Shown: positions 1 to 6,264 of the stretch, piece after piece
Numbering within the stretch: position 1 is the first letter of the stretch
Layout: each line of letters begins with the position of its first letter
Source of the DNA: Tubulinosema ratisbonensis
Taxonomy: Eukaryota > Microsporidia > Tubulinosematidae
DNA: 10,072 nucleotides
Direction of reading: 5' to 3'
NCBI GenBank assembly: GCA_004000155.1
Contig: RCSS01000220.1
Location: forward strand, 1 to 10,072
The notes under the pieces: generated by a model
The model's input: the letters and a program-made list of their open reading frames with translations, nothing else
The model's database searches: none
What the model was told of the DNA's origin: nothing
Position numbers and translations under genes: made by a program

Positions 1-16
1 TTTTTTTACTAACCAC

Positions 17-544
17 ATGAAAAATACAAAAATAATAAAAAGAAAAAGAAGAGTCAAAAATGAAGAAATAAAAAATAAACCAAAACCAGAAACTATAAAA
101 AAGAAAAAGCTAAACATAAAAGAAGTAAAAGAAGAAACAGCTGCAAATAAACTATTAAGAATGATTAATTCAAAACATTTATATACTTACGCAATAAACA
201 AAATTTTAAAATGTGATTCTGACACTTTGCATGAACTAAAGAATGAAATTTTACCATTTCTGTTCAACAAATTGATGGTAGAAGAAAGCAATTTAATTTA
301 TAAAATTTTACACAGACTTTTCATTGTCTACGATGATAAAAAAATGTTATTTAAATATTTAAAAAGCTTTGAATATTCTAACAATGAACTGATTGATAAA
401 ATAGTAAGAATTGTTTTAAAAATTAACCCTGGTTTATTTTCAGAAAATAAAAATGAAATTTTTCATTTGATTACTAATGACAGGTTAAAAAATGAATTAT
501 TAAAAACTGAATGTGTTGACAATTTACAAATAATAAATAAATAA
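17..544 (+). CDS. Lys-rich hypothetical protein with helical C-terminal part
   Basis: A 175-residue protein I do not recognise. Residues 1-40 are strongly basic (KRKRR at about 9-13, KKKK near 29-32), which would suit a nuclear or nucleolar targeting tail or RNA binding; that is inference. Residues 41-170 alternate hydrophobic and charged positions and look all-helical, possibly short helical repeats. No catalytic motif, signal peptide or membrane segment is visible. The start is uncertain: the frame is open upstream to the window edge, but the ATG at 17 sits just after ACCAC, resembling the C-rich signal before microsporidian start codons. It ends 26 nt before the next gene on the same strand. 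Composition matches its neighbours, so it is probably a real but fast-evolving gene. Confidence 0.7.
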   Translation: MKNTKIIKRKRRVKNEEIKNKPKPETIKKKKLNIKEVKEETAANKLLRMINSKHLYTYAINKILKCDSDTLHELKNEILPFLFNKLMVEESNLIYKILHRLFIVYDDKKMLFKYLKSFEYSNNELIDKIVRIVLKINPGLFSENKNEIFHLITNDRLKNELLKTECVDNLQIINK

Positions 545-570
545 ATATTTTTTAAAACATAAACAAACAA

Positions 571-1335
571 ATGATTGTTGTAAAAAGAGCTTTTTGTGTG
601 TTTATTATTTCTATTTTACTTTGTAAATATGCTTTTTATGAACAAAGTAGGCATAAAGAAAGTTTATTTTTGAATAATAAACATGATTTTTATTCAAAAC
701 ATTTTATTCATGCACTAAAAGAAAGTTTTGACAAATTTTATGTTACCTTTGTTAAATTTTTTGAAATGGATGACAGTTACAAAAAAATAAAATTGAATAT
801 TTTACTGATAAACGAATACAACAAATTAAACATTTTTGAGTTAAAAAAACTAATTTTAAATTATTTTAAAAAAGAAAGAATTTTTTATTTTAGATTTATT
901 ACTAAAATAAAAATAATGAAGGAATTAAACATTAAAAAAAAGAAAATTTTAAATTATAATTTAGAAAGTGACAGTTTAAGTACTTTAGAATCTGAAGATA
1001 AAAATCAAGCATTTGAGATGTTAAAAAAATTCAGAAACTCATCGAGGAATATCAAAAATTTTAACAAATTTGACATTAAAATTTTGTTTAAAGAAAATAG
1101 AAGTGGTGAAGTAGGAGGAATTTCTTTTGAAAAAGGTGCATTTGACCCTTATTTTTCATATGGCATTGTGTTTGTAGAAAACACCGATGATGTTTTAGAT
1201 ATCTTTATTAAAAGTTTACATGAAATTTATCATCTTTTAGGAGCAGAGAGTGACAATGTTTTTGGATCACTAATGAATTGTATTCATGAAACGAATAATG
1301 TTAAATTGTCAATAAAATCAAAAATAAAAAAATAA
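571..1335 (+). CDS. Secreted M12B/reprolysin-like metalloprotease relative, atypical zinc site
   Basis: A 254-residue protein. Residues 1-25 form a hydrophobic signal peptide or anchor (VFIISILL at 10-17). Residues 30-165 are Lys-rich and unassignable. Residues 182-240 resemble the metzincin (ADAM/reprolysin) catalytic core: a GG-I-S-F strand and a YGIVFV strand at 197-202 like the ADAM segment before the active site, then HEIYHLLG at 217-224 (H217, H221 as zinc ligands, E218 as general base), D228 at the place of the D in HExxHxxGxxHD, and a Met-turn-like SLMN at 233-236. Oddly, the third zinc ligand position (227) is Ser, not His, and the stretch to the Met-turn is very short. There is no disintegrin or Cys-rich domain. 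It could be an inactive pseudoenzyme, or it may use another ligand such as D228 or H239. Secretion implies action outside the cell, at the spore wall or at the host interface; that is inference. Fold confidence is moderate. Confidence 0.62.
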   Translation: MIVVKRAFCVFIISILLCKYAFYEQSRHKESLFLNNKHDFYSKHFIHALKESFDKFYVTFVKFFEMDDSYKKIKLNILLINEYNKLNIFELKKLILNYFKKERIFYFRFITKIKIMKELNIKKKKILNYNLESDSLSTLESEDKNQAFEMLKKFRNSSRNIKNFNKFDIKILFKENRSGEVGGISFEKGAFDPYFSYGIVFVENTDDVLDIFIKSLHEIYHLLGAESDNVFGSLMNCIHETNNVKLSIKSKIKK

Positions 1336-1448
1336 TTTTTTTATGTCAAAATATTAGAAAATTGCTGTAAAAACAGGTAAATAAAAAAATATAAATTTTA
1401 TTAATACATTCTAAGTCAAGCCATATTAAAAAAATAAAAAAAAAGAAG

Positions 1449-1451
1449 CCC
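1449..1451 (+). promoter_or_regulatory. CCC motif directly before the CDC25 start codon
   Basis: CCC abuts the ATG at 1452 after an A-rich run. A CCC- or GGG-like signal next to the start codon is reported for microsporidian genes, so this supports both the chosen start and the organism assignment. The RFC gene has CC at -5/-6 and NBP35 has GCC directly before its ATG; the primase start has only a weak equivalent. Confidence 0.45.
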
Positions 1452-2246
1452 ATGTCATCAGAGCCAGACAGTATACAATTCCAAGAAATAAATAGAGATG
1501 AATACGAAAAGGTAAGTAAAAACATAATTAATTTAAGAAACAGTGAATCATCACTACTCATAATAGAAGAAAACGAAAGTTTATTCCTAAAAAATGGAAA
1601 AGAAATATTTGAAAAAAAAGAGAACGAAAATAATTCGTTTGAAATAAACAAAGAAATAAAAATTGTAAAAACACCTTTTAGGAACAAAAAAACAAATTTT
1701 AAAAATAGTTTTATAAAAAATATAGGAATTTCATTCAAGCATAAACTAAGTGAGAAGGTAGGAATTTGTGACAAAAAGAGTTGGTATGACTTTGATAATG
1801 GAGAGAAGCATGCTTTGCCTACATTTGGGATGGGTAAATGTGATAGTATCAGAAGAATAGATGCAAAGATACTTAAAAGATTACTTACCAAAGAATATTT
1901 TATGAATTTTTTAGTGGTAGATTGTAGATATCCCTACGAGTACCAAGGTGGACATATAGAAGGGGCAATAAATATTAGTACACCAGAAGAAATGAAAATA
2001 TTTTATGAAAAGTTTGATACCACAGGACTGATTTTACATTGTGAGTTTAGTTCTGTAAGAGCACCATACCTTTCCAGAGTACTTAGATTGATAGATAGAA
2101 GTGAATGTGAGTATCCTAAGCTAAAATTTCCAGAGATTTATATATTGGAAGGAGGATATAAATCATTTTATGAGAAATTTCCTGAGCATTGTATACCAAG
2201 AGGATATGTAAAAATGAATTCTAATTCTAATGAAAATAATAAATGA
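1452..2246 (+). CDS. CDC25: M-phase inducer phosphatase (CDC25 family)
   Basis: Dual-specificity phosphatase that removes inhibitory phosphates from the Thr/Tyr of the CDK glycine-rich loop and so triggers mitosis. The 264-residue protein has a low-complexity N-terminal region (1-130) and a C-terminal rhodanese-fold catalytic domain (about 135-250). Diagnostic motifs are DCRYPYEYQGGHIEGAIN at 157-174 and the active-site loop HCEFSSVR at 196-203, with nucleophile C197 and phosphate-binding R203, nearly identical to animal and fungal CDC25. YPKLKFPEIYILEGGY follows near 221-236. One proline-directed site (TP at 73-74) in the short N-terminus could be a CDK target; animal CDC25 regulatory regions are much longer. 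It faces the RFC gene tail to tail across a 598-bp gap. Confidence 0.96.
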   Translation: MSSEPDSIQFQEINRDEYEKVSKNIINLRNSESSLLIIEENESLFLKNGKEIFEKKENENNSFEINKEIKIVKTPFRNKKTNFKNSFIKNIGISFKHKLSEKVGICDKKSWYDFDNGEKHALPTFGMGKCDSIRRIDAKILKRLLTKEYFMNFLVVDCRYPYEYQGGHIEGAINISTPEEMKIFYEKFDTTGLILHCEFSSVRAPYLSRVLRLIDRSECEYPKLKFPEIYILEGGYKSFYEKFPEHCIPRGYVKMNSNSNENNK

Positions 2247-2844
2247 GGTTTACATAAAATTACTTTTATTTTTTAAACATATATCCAATTTAAAAAATTA
2301 ATATTTAGGTATTAAAAAATAATTAAAAATCTGAATTAACAAAATATCTTTTTTACGATCCAATTTTGCATTGAGTACTTTTTTCTAGTTTGCTTTTTTG
2401 CTCTAGGGGTGAATAATCCATACAAAGATCTTTTCGCTATGCCTTCTATATAAAATTTAAATACCTAGTTAAAAGAAACATATGGTAAAATATATTTTTA
2501 CATAATTAGGTATAACTCAAGATACTTCGATCCTTTCAACTGCTAAACTCCAATCTTATGCACTCTATTGACTGCCTAAGTCTACCTTTGTTTTACATAA
2601 AATTATTTATTTTCTAATATGAAATAAAATTAATATTTTTCATAAAAATTTAATATTTTTTAAATTGATTTTTTAATTTAATATTTTTTTTGTATTACAT
2701 AAAAATATTTTTTTCAAATCAAATGAATTTAAGATTTTTTATTATGAAATAAAAATAATAGTCTTTATAAAAGAAATTAAATATTTTTTATTATATAATT
2801 AATTAAATAGTTTTAAATACAAATACAATTNNTTTATGCATAAA
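2247..2844. other. Intergenic stretch with repeat copy A
   Basis: Nearly 600 bp between the converging CDC25 and RFC genes. It holds repeat copy A (2420-2590). The rest is A/T runs with several near-copies of TTTAATATTTTTT between 2625 and 2690. Two bases (2831-2832) are undetermined. TTTACATAAAATTA occurs exactly at 2249-2262 and 2592-2605, on either side of copy A. No protein gene is visible. Confidence 0.7.
2420..2590 (+). repeat. Repeat copy A: TATA-box-bearing element with nested hairpin
   Basis: First of four related elements in the window. In order it has: an upstream block containing AAGATCTTTTCGCT (2425-2438, exact in copy B); a TATA-like box TATATAAAAT (2447-2456); a stem ATACCTAGTT / AATTAGGTAT (2461-2470 with 2504-2513, one G·T pair); an inner hairpin with arms ATGGTAAAA and TTTTTACAT (about 2482-2490 / 2495-2503); and a 3' block 2528-2590 containing CGATCCTTTC and ATGCACTCTATTGACT (2558-2573). 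That 16-mer recurs exactly, inverted, in copy D. It has no open reading frame. It could be a non-coding RNA gene or a small non-autonomous mobile element; I match it to no named RNA. Confidence 0.7.
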
Positions 2845-3894
2845 TTATTCTTTTTTATTCAACAAATAAATCAAATATGCTGCAAAGCATTCTAAATGTA
2901 AAATACTTTTATTTCCAATTTTGATTCTCTCTTCACATACTGCTGCTTTTTCAAGTATTTGTTTATAAATATAAAAACTAACCTTCTTCGATAAAAGTTT
3001 AACCATTTCTAAAAGAATCACCGATGGTGGAACACAAGTACCTAGCAAAAAGTAGAAATCTTCCCTTGCACTCTTTAAGCTTTGTACACTGTGATCTCTT
3101 AGTAAGAAATTTANAGTGTTTTCTATCTTCTGTTCCCATTCATTTTTGGTGATTTCTACCTTCTTTCTTTTACCTTCCAAAAAGGGCAAACTGTTAATTT
3201 CCAAAAGACTCAAAATTCTTTCTAAGTTTCCGTTTGACTCTTCATAAAGGAGTTTTACAAAATTTTCATCAAATTTTGCATTTTCTTTTGTTAAAATTTG
3301 TTTACAAATAAAAAGACATTCTTCCAAAGTAAATGTTTTGACTCTTAGTGAAAGAAACCTACTTTTTATTGGGTCAATGATAGTGGAAAGCTGCTCACAC
3401 ATTAAAATAATCCTAAAACAAGAAGAATACTGCTCTACAGTTCTTCTAAGCCCAGCCTGAGCATCTTTAGTCAATCTCTCTGCATTCATTATCACTAAAA
3501 TTCTTGTGTTTAGTTTTTTATTTGACTTAAAAAATTCTAAAATAGGTCTTGTTTGTGCCATTTGTTTTATAAATGTTTGTACAATAAATTTATCTTTGTT
3601 TCCATAGTTAGATGGGGTTATTTCAATGTACTCTTCTGATTCAAAGAATTCTATTTCTATTTTTTGGTCTGAATTTGTTTCTATTTCTGTCTTTTTATGC
3701 TTAAAATTTTGTATTTTTCCACTTAAATGGTTTATCAAAGAATATAATAAAGTTCTTTTTCCTGAGCCATTTTTACCATATAGTACTAAATGTGGCATTG
3801 TTTCTATTGAATATTCTTGTAATAAATTTACTAATTCAGTGTGAGTGTTCATTTCTTTAAATGATTTAGGTCTGTATTTTTCTAACCATAACAT
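2845..3894 (-). CDS. RFC5: Replication factor C small subunit (yeast Rfc5 / human RFC3 type)
   Basis: Subunit of the heteropentameric AAA+ clamp loader that opens PCNA and places it on primer-template junctions. The 349 residues match the family length (about 350). It begins LWLEKYRPKSF, the RFC signature, then Walker A GKNGSGKRT at 40-48. The Walker B place (VIMNAERL, 134-141) lacks the DE pair. LTKDAQAGLRRT (141-152) and the SRC-type motif as SRF (178-180) follow. A degenerate Walker B, the HLVLYGKNGSGK context and the long insertion at about 58-88 fit the subunit called Rfc5 in yeast and RFC3 in human rather than the catalytic RFC2/3/4. The C-terminal half carries the collar helices. Codon 261 contains an undetermined base (3114); any base there gives Ile, Leu or Val, so the reading frame is unaffected. 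CC at -5/-6 supports the start. Confidence 0.95.
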   Translation of the reverse strand: MLWLEKYRPKSFKEMNTHTELVNLLQEYSIETMPHLVLYGKNGSGKRTLLYSLINHLSGKIQNFKHKKTEIETNSDQKIEIEFFESEEYIEITPSNYGNKDKFIVQTFIKQMAQTRPILEFFKSNKKLNTRILVIMNAERLTKDAQAGLRRTVEQYSSCFRIILMCEQLSTIIDPIKSRFLSLRVKTFTLEECLFICKQILTKENAKFDENFVKLLYEESNGNLERILSLLEINSLPFLEGKRKKVEITKNEWEQKIENTXNFLLRDHSVQSLKSAREDFYFLLGTCVPPSVILLEMVKLLSKKVSFYIYKQILEKAAVCEERIKIGNKSILHLECFAAYLIYLLNKKE

Positions 3895-4029
3895 TTAAGG
3901 ATAAAAAAATTTAATTTTTTTTTATAAAATTAAATATAAATTAATATTTAATTTTTTCTTTTTTTAAAAAAACAATTAACAAAATAGTTTTTTTTCTAAA
4001 ATAAATAAATAAAATATTAATACAATTAA

Positions 4030-4347
4030 TTAATTTATATTTAATTTTTTGATTTCTTTTTTTAAAATTTTTCTTTGAAATTTGTTTAAACTTTGTAATT
4101 CTCCTAAACACTTTTTATAAACATTTTCCACAGAAAGATTCTTATTTTCTAGGATAATATCTTCTATAAAATAATAAAAATTTGATCTTGGGACAAAGTC
4201 ACTCTTTTTCTTTTTCACTTTGCTACGTTCATAAACATCATTTATTTTTAAATTTGTAGAATAAGTTGGCTCTGTTTTGTTTTCTAAATTATAAAATGTG
4301 GTTCTCATTAATTTACATATTTTTGCTAAATGATCTCCACATACCAT
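4030..4347 (-). CDS. Small hypothetical protein, 105 aa
   Basis: Not recognised. It is Lys/Asn-rich with two Cys near the start (C3, C11), a basic patch KVKKKK near 44-49, then two predicted helices (about 58-80 and 84-103) ending in a Lys-rich tail. It has no signal peptide or membrane segment. It lies about 100 bp downstream of the tRNA-Trp gene on the same strand and 135 bp upstream of the RFC gene, in an otherwise low-complexity AT region. Its mixed amino-acid content and lack of homopolymer runs argue for a real gene, but it could also be a remnant of a longer one. Confidence 0.5.
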   Translation of the reverse strand: MVCGDHLAKICKLMRTTFYNLENKTEPTYSTNLKINDVYERSKVKKKKSDFVPRSNFYYFIEDIILENKNLSVENVYKKCLGELQSLNKFQRKILKKEIKKLNIN

Positions 4348-4439
4348 TATTTTGTAATTTATTTTTTTCGATAAAAAGGTATTTTTAATTTTTTGTTTTT
4401 TCTTTCATGGGCAACTTTTTTTTTAAAATATTTTTTAAG

Positions 4440-4443
4440 AAAA
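4440..4443 (-). terminator. Pol III T-run after tRNA-Trp
   Basis: On the minus strand four T residues follow the discriminator base of the tRNA directly, then C and TT, with longer T-runs further on. Four or more T residues are the normal RNA polymerase III stop signal. Confidence 0.7.
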
Positions 4444-4515
4444 TGACCGAAGCAGGATTCGAACCTACAACCTTGAGATCTGGAATCTCCTGCGCTACCG
4501 TTGCGCCATCCGGTC
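4444..4515 (-). tRNA. tRNA-Trp (anticodon CCA), intronless
   Basis: A 72-nt cloverleaf. The acceptor stem GACCGGA / TTCGGTC pairs throughout with one G·T; D arm GCGC / GCGC; anticodon loop TTCCAGA gives CCA; T arm GTAGG / CCTGC around TTCGAAT; discriminator A. The internal promoters are typical: A box TGGCGCAACGG and B box GGTTCGAATCC. The first anticodon-stem pair is a G-A mismatch. No intron is present and CCA is not encoded, as expected for a nuclear gene. The CCA anticodon reads UGG only; the genes here also use TAA and TGA as stops, consistent with the standard code. Confidence 0.97.
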
Positions 4516-4579
4516 TGTTTACTTATTTAAAAAATATTTTTATAACATCTTTAAAGAAAAAATAGATGTTTTTTGAAAG

Positions 4580-4609
4580 TTACAAAAGAATTTCAGATTC
4601 TTTTTGTAA
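4580..4609. repeat. Short strong hairpin upstream of tRNA-Trp
   Basis: TTACAAAAGAAT (4580-4591), loop TTCAG, ATTCTTTTTGTAA (4597-4609): 12 pairs with one bulged T. It lies about 65 bp on the 5' side of the tRNA gene. It may be a cruciform or a transcript hairpin; role unknown. Confidence 0.6.
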
Positions 4610-4643
4610 GAAATATAAAATGAGTTAAAAAAATAATAATTTA

Positions 4644-4705
4644 AATAATTAAAAATTTACTTTATATTTTACAGAAAATATTAAAAGTAAAAAATTTTAA
4701 TTATT
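4644..4705. repeat. AT-only long hairpin
   Basis: Arms at about 4644-4670 and 4675-4705 around an ACAG loop. The outer AATAATTAAAA pairs with TTTTAATTATT; ACTTT with AAAGT and ATATTTT with AAAATAT lie further in, with small bulges between. Because it is almost purely A/T it is weaker evidence than its neighbours, but the arms pair across nearly the whole 62 bp. Confidence 0.45.
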
Positions 4706-4777
4706 GAAATAAAAAATATTTTTTTATAACTTTATTATAGATAACTCCCTTTTAGTTAAGCTCATTATAAAAGAATA

Positions 4778-4846
4778 TGGTTGTTTAGGTATTATTACTA
4801 TTTGTTTATACAATCAATGAATAACAACCAGTTTTATGGTAATAAT
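4778..4846. repeat. Interlocked inverted repeats (pseudoknot topology)
   Basis: TGGTTGTT (4778-4785) pairs with AACAACCA (4823-4830); ATTATTAC (4791-4798) pairs with GTAATAAT (4839-4846). The order is a-b-a'-b', so both stems together would form an H-type pseudoknot in RNA. Function unknown. Confidence 0.35.
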
Positions 4847-4891
4847 TCTAATATTTGAAGTTTAAACAAATTTTTTTTGTTGAAATTAATT

Positions 4892-4919
4892 TATTATTTT
4901 AGTATTGAATAAAATAATA
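4892..4919. repeat. Perfect 10-bp inverted repeat
   Basis: TATTATTTTA (4892-4901) and TAAAATAATA (4910-4919) flank an 8-nt loop. All pairs are A-T. It belongs to the local cluster of hairpins. Confidence 0.4.
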
Positions 4920-4975
4920 CATTCCTTTTTTCAAGTAAAATATATTCTGGTTTATATAATTAGTTTGTTTTGTTA

Positions 4976-5000
4976 AATCTTAACAGTACAATTAAGGATT
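4976..5000. repeat. Short inverted repeat
   Basis: AATCTTAA (4976-4983) pairs with TTAAGGATT (4992-5000) with one bulged G, across the loop CAGTACAA. It lies 20 bp before the longer inverted repeat starting at 5021. Confidence 0.35.
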
Positions 5001-5020
5001 CTTTATCAACTTTCCTATAA

Positions 5021-5115
5021 GATTAGAGTTTTTAATTTATTCAAAGAGAAGTTTGTAAAATGCTTTTTTATAAATATTTTCTTTTCTAATTTTTTATGAA
5101 ATTAAAACTCTAATC
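5021..5115. repeat. 95-bp element bounded by 17-18-bp inverted repeats
   Basis: The left arm at 5021-5038 begins GATTAGAG; the right arm at 5099-5115 ends CTCTAATC. They are reverse complements apart from one extra T on the left, and enclose 60 bp of AT-rich sequence without an ORF. Size and shape resemble a MITE-like insertion or a long transcript hairpin. No target-site duplication is evident. Confidence 0.6.
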
Positions 5116-5257
5116 ATTTCTTCTTGAATTTTATGTTAATACTTAATTATTAGATTTTGAATTACAAAAATCACTAGCTGTTACAATCTTAGTTTGTCTA
5201 AAATAATTTCACCCTCTTTTATAATATTTGTTTTTGTTGACAATAGATAGGCAATTC

Positions 5258-5463
5258 ATACGAAGATCTTTTCGCTCTACCTTTTATATAAAATAAAATA
5301 CCTAGTCATAATAAACATTAAGCAAAGTATGTTTCTCACAATTAGGTATAGCGCAAAATACAGCAAGTTTTTACCCGTCAAAACCCACCCGTGCATCCCT
5401 AGGCAACAAAAAAACCCCCACCCCGTGCATTTAATTTACTGCCTAGTCCAGCTTACCTTGCAG
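5258..5463 (+). repeat. Repeat copy B, with a C-rich duplicated 3' block
   Basis: Closest relative of copy A in the 5' part: ATACGAAGATCTTTTCGCT (5258-5276), TATATAAAAT (5285-5294), and the stem ATACCTAGT / ATTAGGTAT (5298-5306 with 5341-5349, one G·T pair). The inner hairpin has quite different arms, AAACAT / ATGTTT (5313-5318 / 5329-5334), at the same place as in A. The 3' block is more C-rich and expanded: CCCGTGCAT occurs at 5388-5396 and again at 5422-5430, separated by an A-run and C-run, and CTAGGCA (5399-5405) can pair with TGCCTAG (5440-5446). The C-runs stand out against the AT-rich surroundings. No ORF. Confidence 0.7.
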
Positions 5464-5466
5464 TAT

Positions 5467-5545
5467 TTGATTACAGGAATGATATTTATATATTCATGCA
5501 AAATCTAACACTGTATTTCTGAGCTATAAATATTCCTGTAATCAA
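5467..5545. repeat. Hairpin between convergent repeat copies B and C
   Basis: TTGATTACAGGAAT (5467-5480) and ATTCCTGTAATCAA (5532-5545) are perfect 14-bp inverted repeats. Pairing continues inward (ATTTATA / TATAAAT) after a 3-nt bulge. It lies exactly between the 3' ends of copies B (+) and C (-), so it could act as a shared bidirectional end signal or be the centre of an ancestral inverted insertion. Confidence 0.6.
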
Positions 5546-5551
5546 GGATTG

Positions 5552-5708
5552 AGATAAAGTAGACTATGATGTCAATTGTGCACAAAGGTAGGTTTTAGCA
5601 TGCGAAAGGATCGCAGTTTAAAGCCATGCTGGTAATGTATAAAGAAACTATTACTTTGTGCTACTTTTATAAATGCGTAAAAATTTTATATAATAGAATA
5701 GCGTAACC
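5552..5708 (-). repeat. Repeat copy C, inverted relative to B, with multi-stem folding
   Basis: Read on the minus strand it has, in order: TTACGCTATTC, resembling the CGCTATGCC block of A; TATATAAAAT (about 5683-5692); a variable hairpin GTAAT / ATTAC (5632-5636 and 5650-5654); CGATCCTTTC (5604-5613, exact in A); TGCTAAAACC; and ATTGAC followed by GTCTAC as in A. It can also fold into an outer stem GCACAAAG / CTTTGTGC (5580-5587 with 5654-5661) enclosing AGCATG / CATGCT (5597-5602 with 5625-5630) and GCGA / TCGC. Conserved motifs with changed stem sequences suggest a structured RNA. It is more diverged than A and B. Confidence 0.6.
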
Positions 5709-5888
5709 ATAATTTTTTGTATAAATTTTTAATTCTTAAGGAATAAAAAAACTTTTTAAATATTTTTACAGCAGTATATTTTTATAGAATTATCGCAGCT
5801 TCTTTCTTCTTTGAAAAAAATAAAAATCAATCTTATTTACAAATATTTTTTTGATTGACTAGGTGTCATAGATGCTATTTTTTACTAG

Positions 5889-6000
5889 AAATTTTCTAAA
5901 AATAAATTTTATTATAAATCAGTCTAATTCTACAAATATTGTTAAATTACCATGTTTTGTTGGTGATATTTTTTTCCCTACAAAATTTTCTAAAAATAAA
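5889..6000. repeat. Exact 18-bp direct repeat, two copies
   Basis: AAATTTTCTAAAAATAAA occurs at 5889-5906 and 5983-6000, a 94-bp period. The repeat itself is AT-rich. It may be a local duplication; no function is suggested. Confidence 0.5.
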
Positions 6001-6066
6001 ATTTTTTAAAGTATTTCAAAATGGCTTAATTATTTTTTGCTTAATAAATTAGATTTCAACAGTTAT

Positions 6067-6155
6067 TTTTTATGTGATGATATTAAACTTATGATCCAAA
6101 TTTCTTAGAATTTATCACACAAAAAAATTTATTAAATTATATCATCACATAAAAA
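6067..6155. repeat. 89-bp element with perfect 17-bp inverted ends
   Basis: TTTTTATGTGATGATAT (6067-6083) and ATATCATCACATAAAAA (6139-6155) are exact reverse complements enclosing 55 bp with no ORF. It ends 109 bp beyond the primase stop codon and lies in the direction of primase transcription, so it might form a hairpin in that 3' region; alternatively it is a MITE-like insertion. Confidence 0.65.
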
Positions 6156-6264
6156 TCTTTAAAATACTTTTACTTCTTCTTATTTTCTCAAATATTGATA
6201 TTTATTTCTAGTTAGTAAAAAAGATTGATATCATTTGCAAAGAAAAAGTAAAATATTTAATCAC

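Larger units (their letters stand above)
4516..6264. other. 1.75-kb gene-free stretch rich in inverted repeats
   Basis: No protein gene of credible length is visible on either strand. The stretch carries a chain of inverted repeats (4580-4609, 4644-4705, 4778-4846, 4892-4919, 4976-5000, 5021-5115, 5467-5545, 6067-6155), repeat copies B and C, and a direct repeat (5889-5906 / 5983-6000). Several arms are 14-18 bp long and include G/C pairs, so they are not simply a product of AT richness. Confidence 0.7.

Noticed and set aside
1346..1451. Possible spliceosomal intron (GTAAGT-like string near 1512 and similar)
   Set aside because: All conserved genes read through without interruption, so no intron is needed.
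1346..1891. 181-codon open frame on the minus strand
   Set aside because: It overlaps the N-terminal half of the well-supported CDC25 gene and reads as a Phe/Leu/Ser-rich mirror of its Lys/Glu-rich coding strand.
2420..2590. Copy A as a hammerhead or other known self-cleaving ribozyme
   Set aside because: Neither strand of any copy contains the CUGANGA / GAAA core in the right order.
3626..3844. 72-codon open frame on the plus strand
   Set aside because: It lies wholly inside the RFC gene on the other strand and has no family features.
5361..5400. Resemblance of GTCAAAACCCACCCGTGC in copy B to part of the SRP RNA S domain
   Set aside because: The defining helix 8 motifs and GNAR loop are missing and the other copies do not keep the match.
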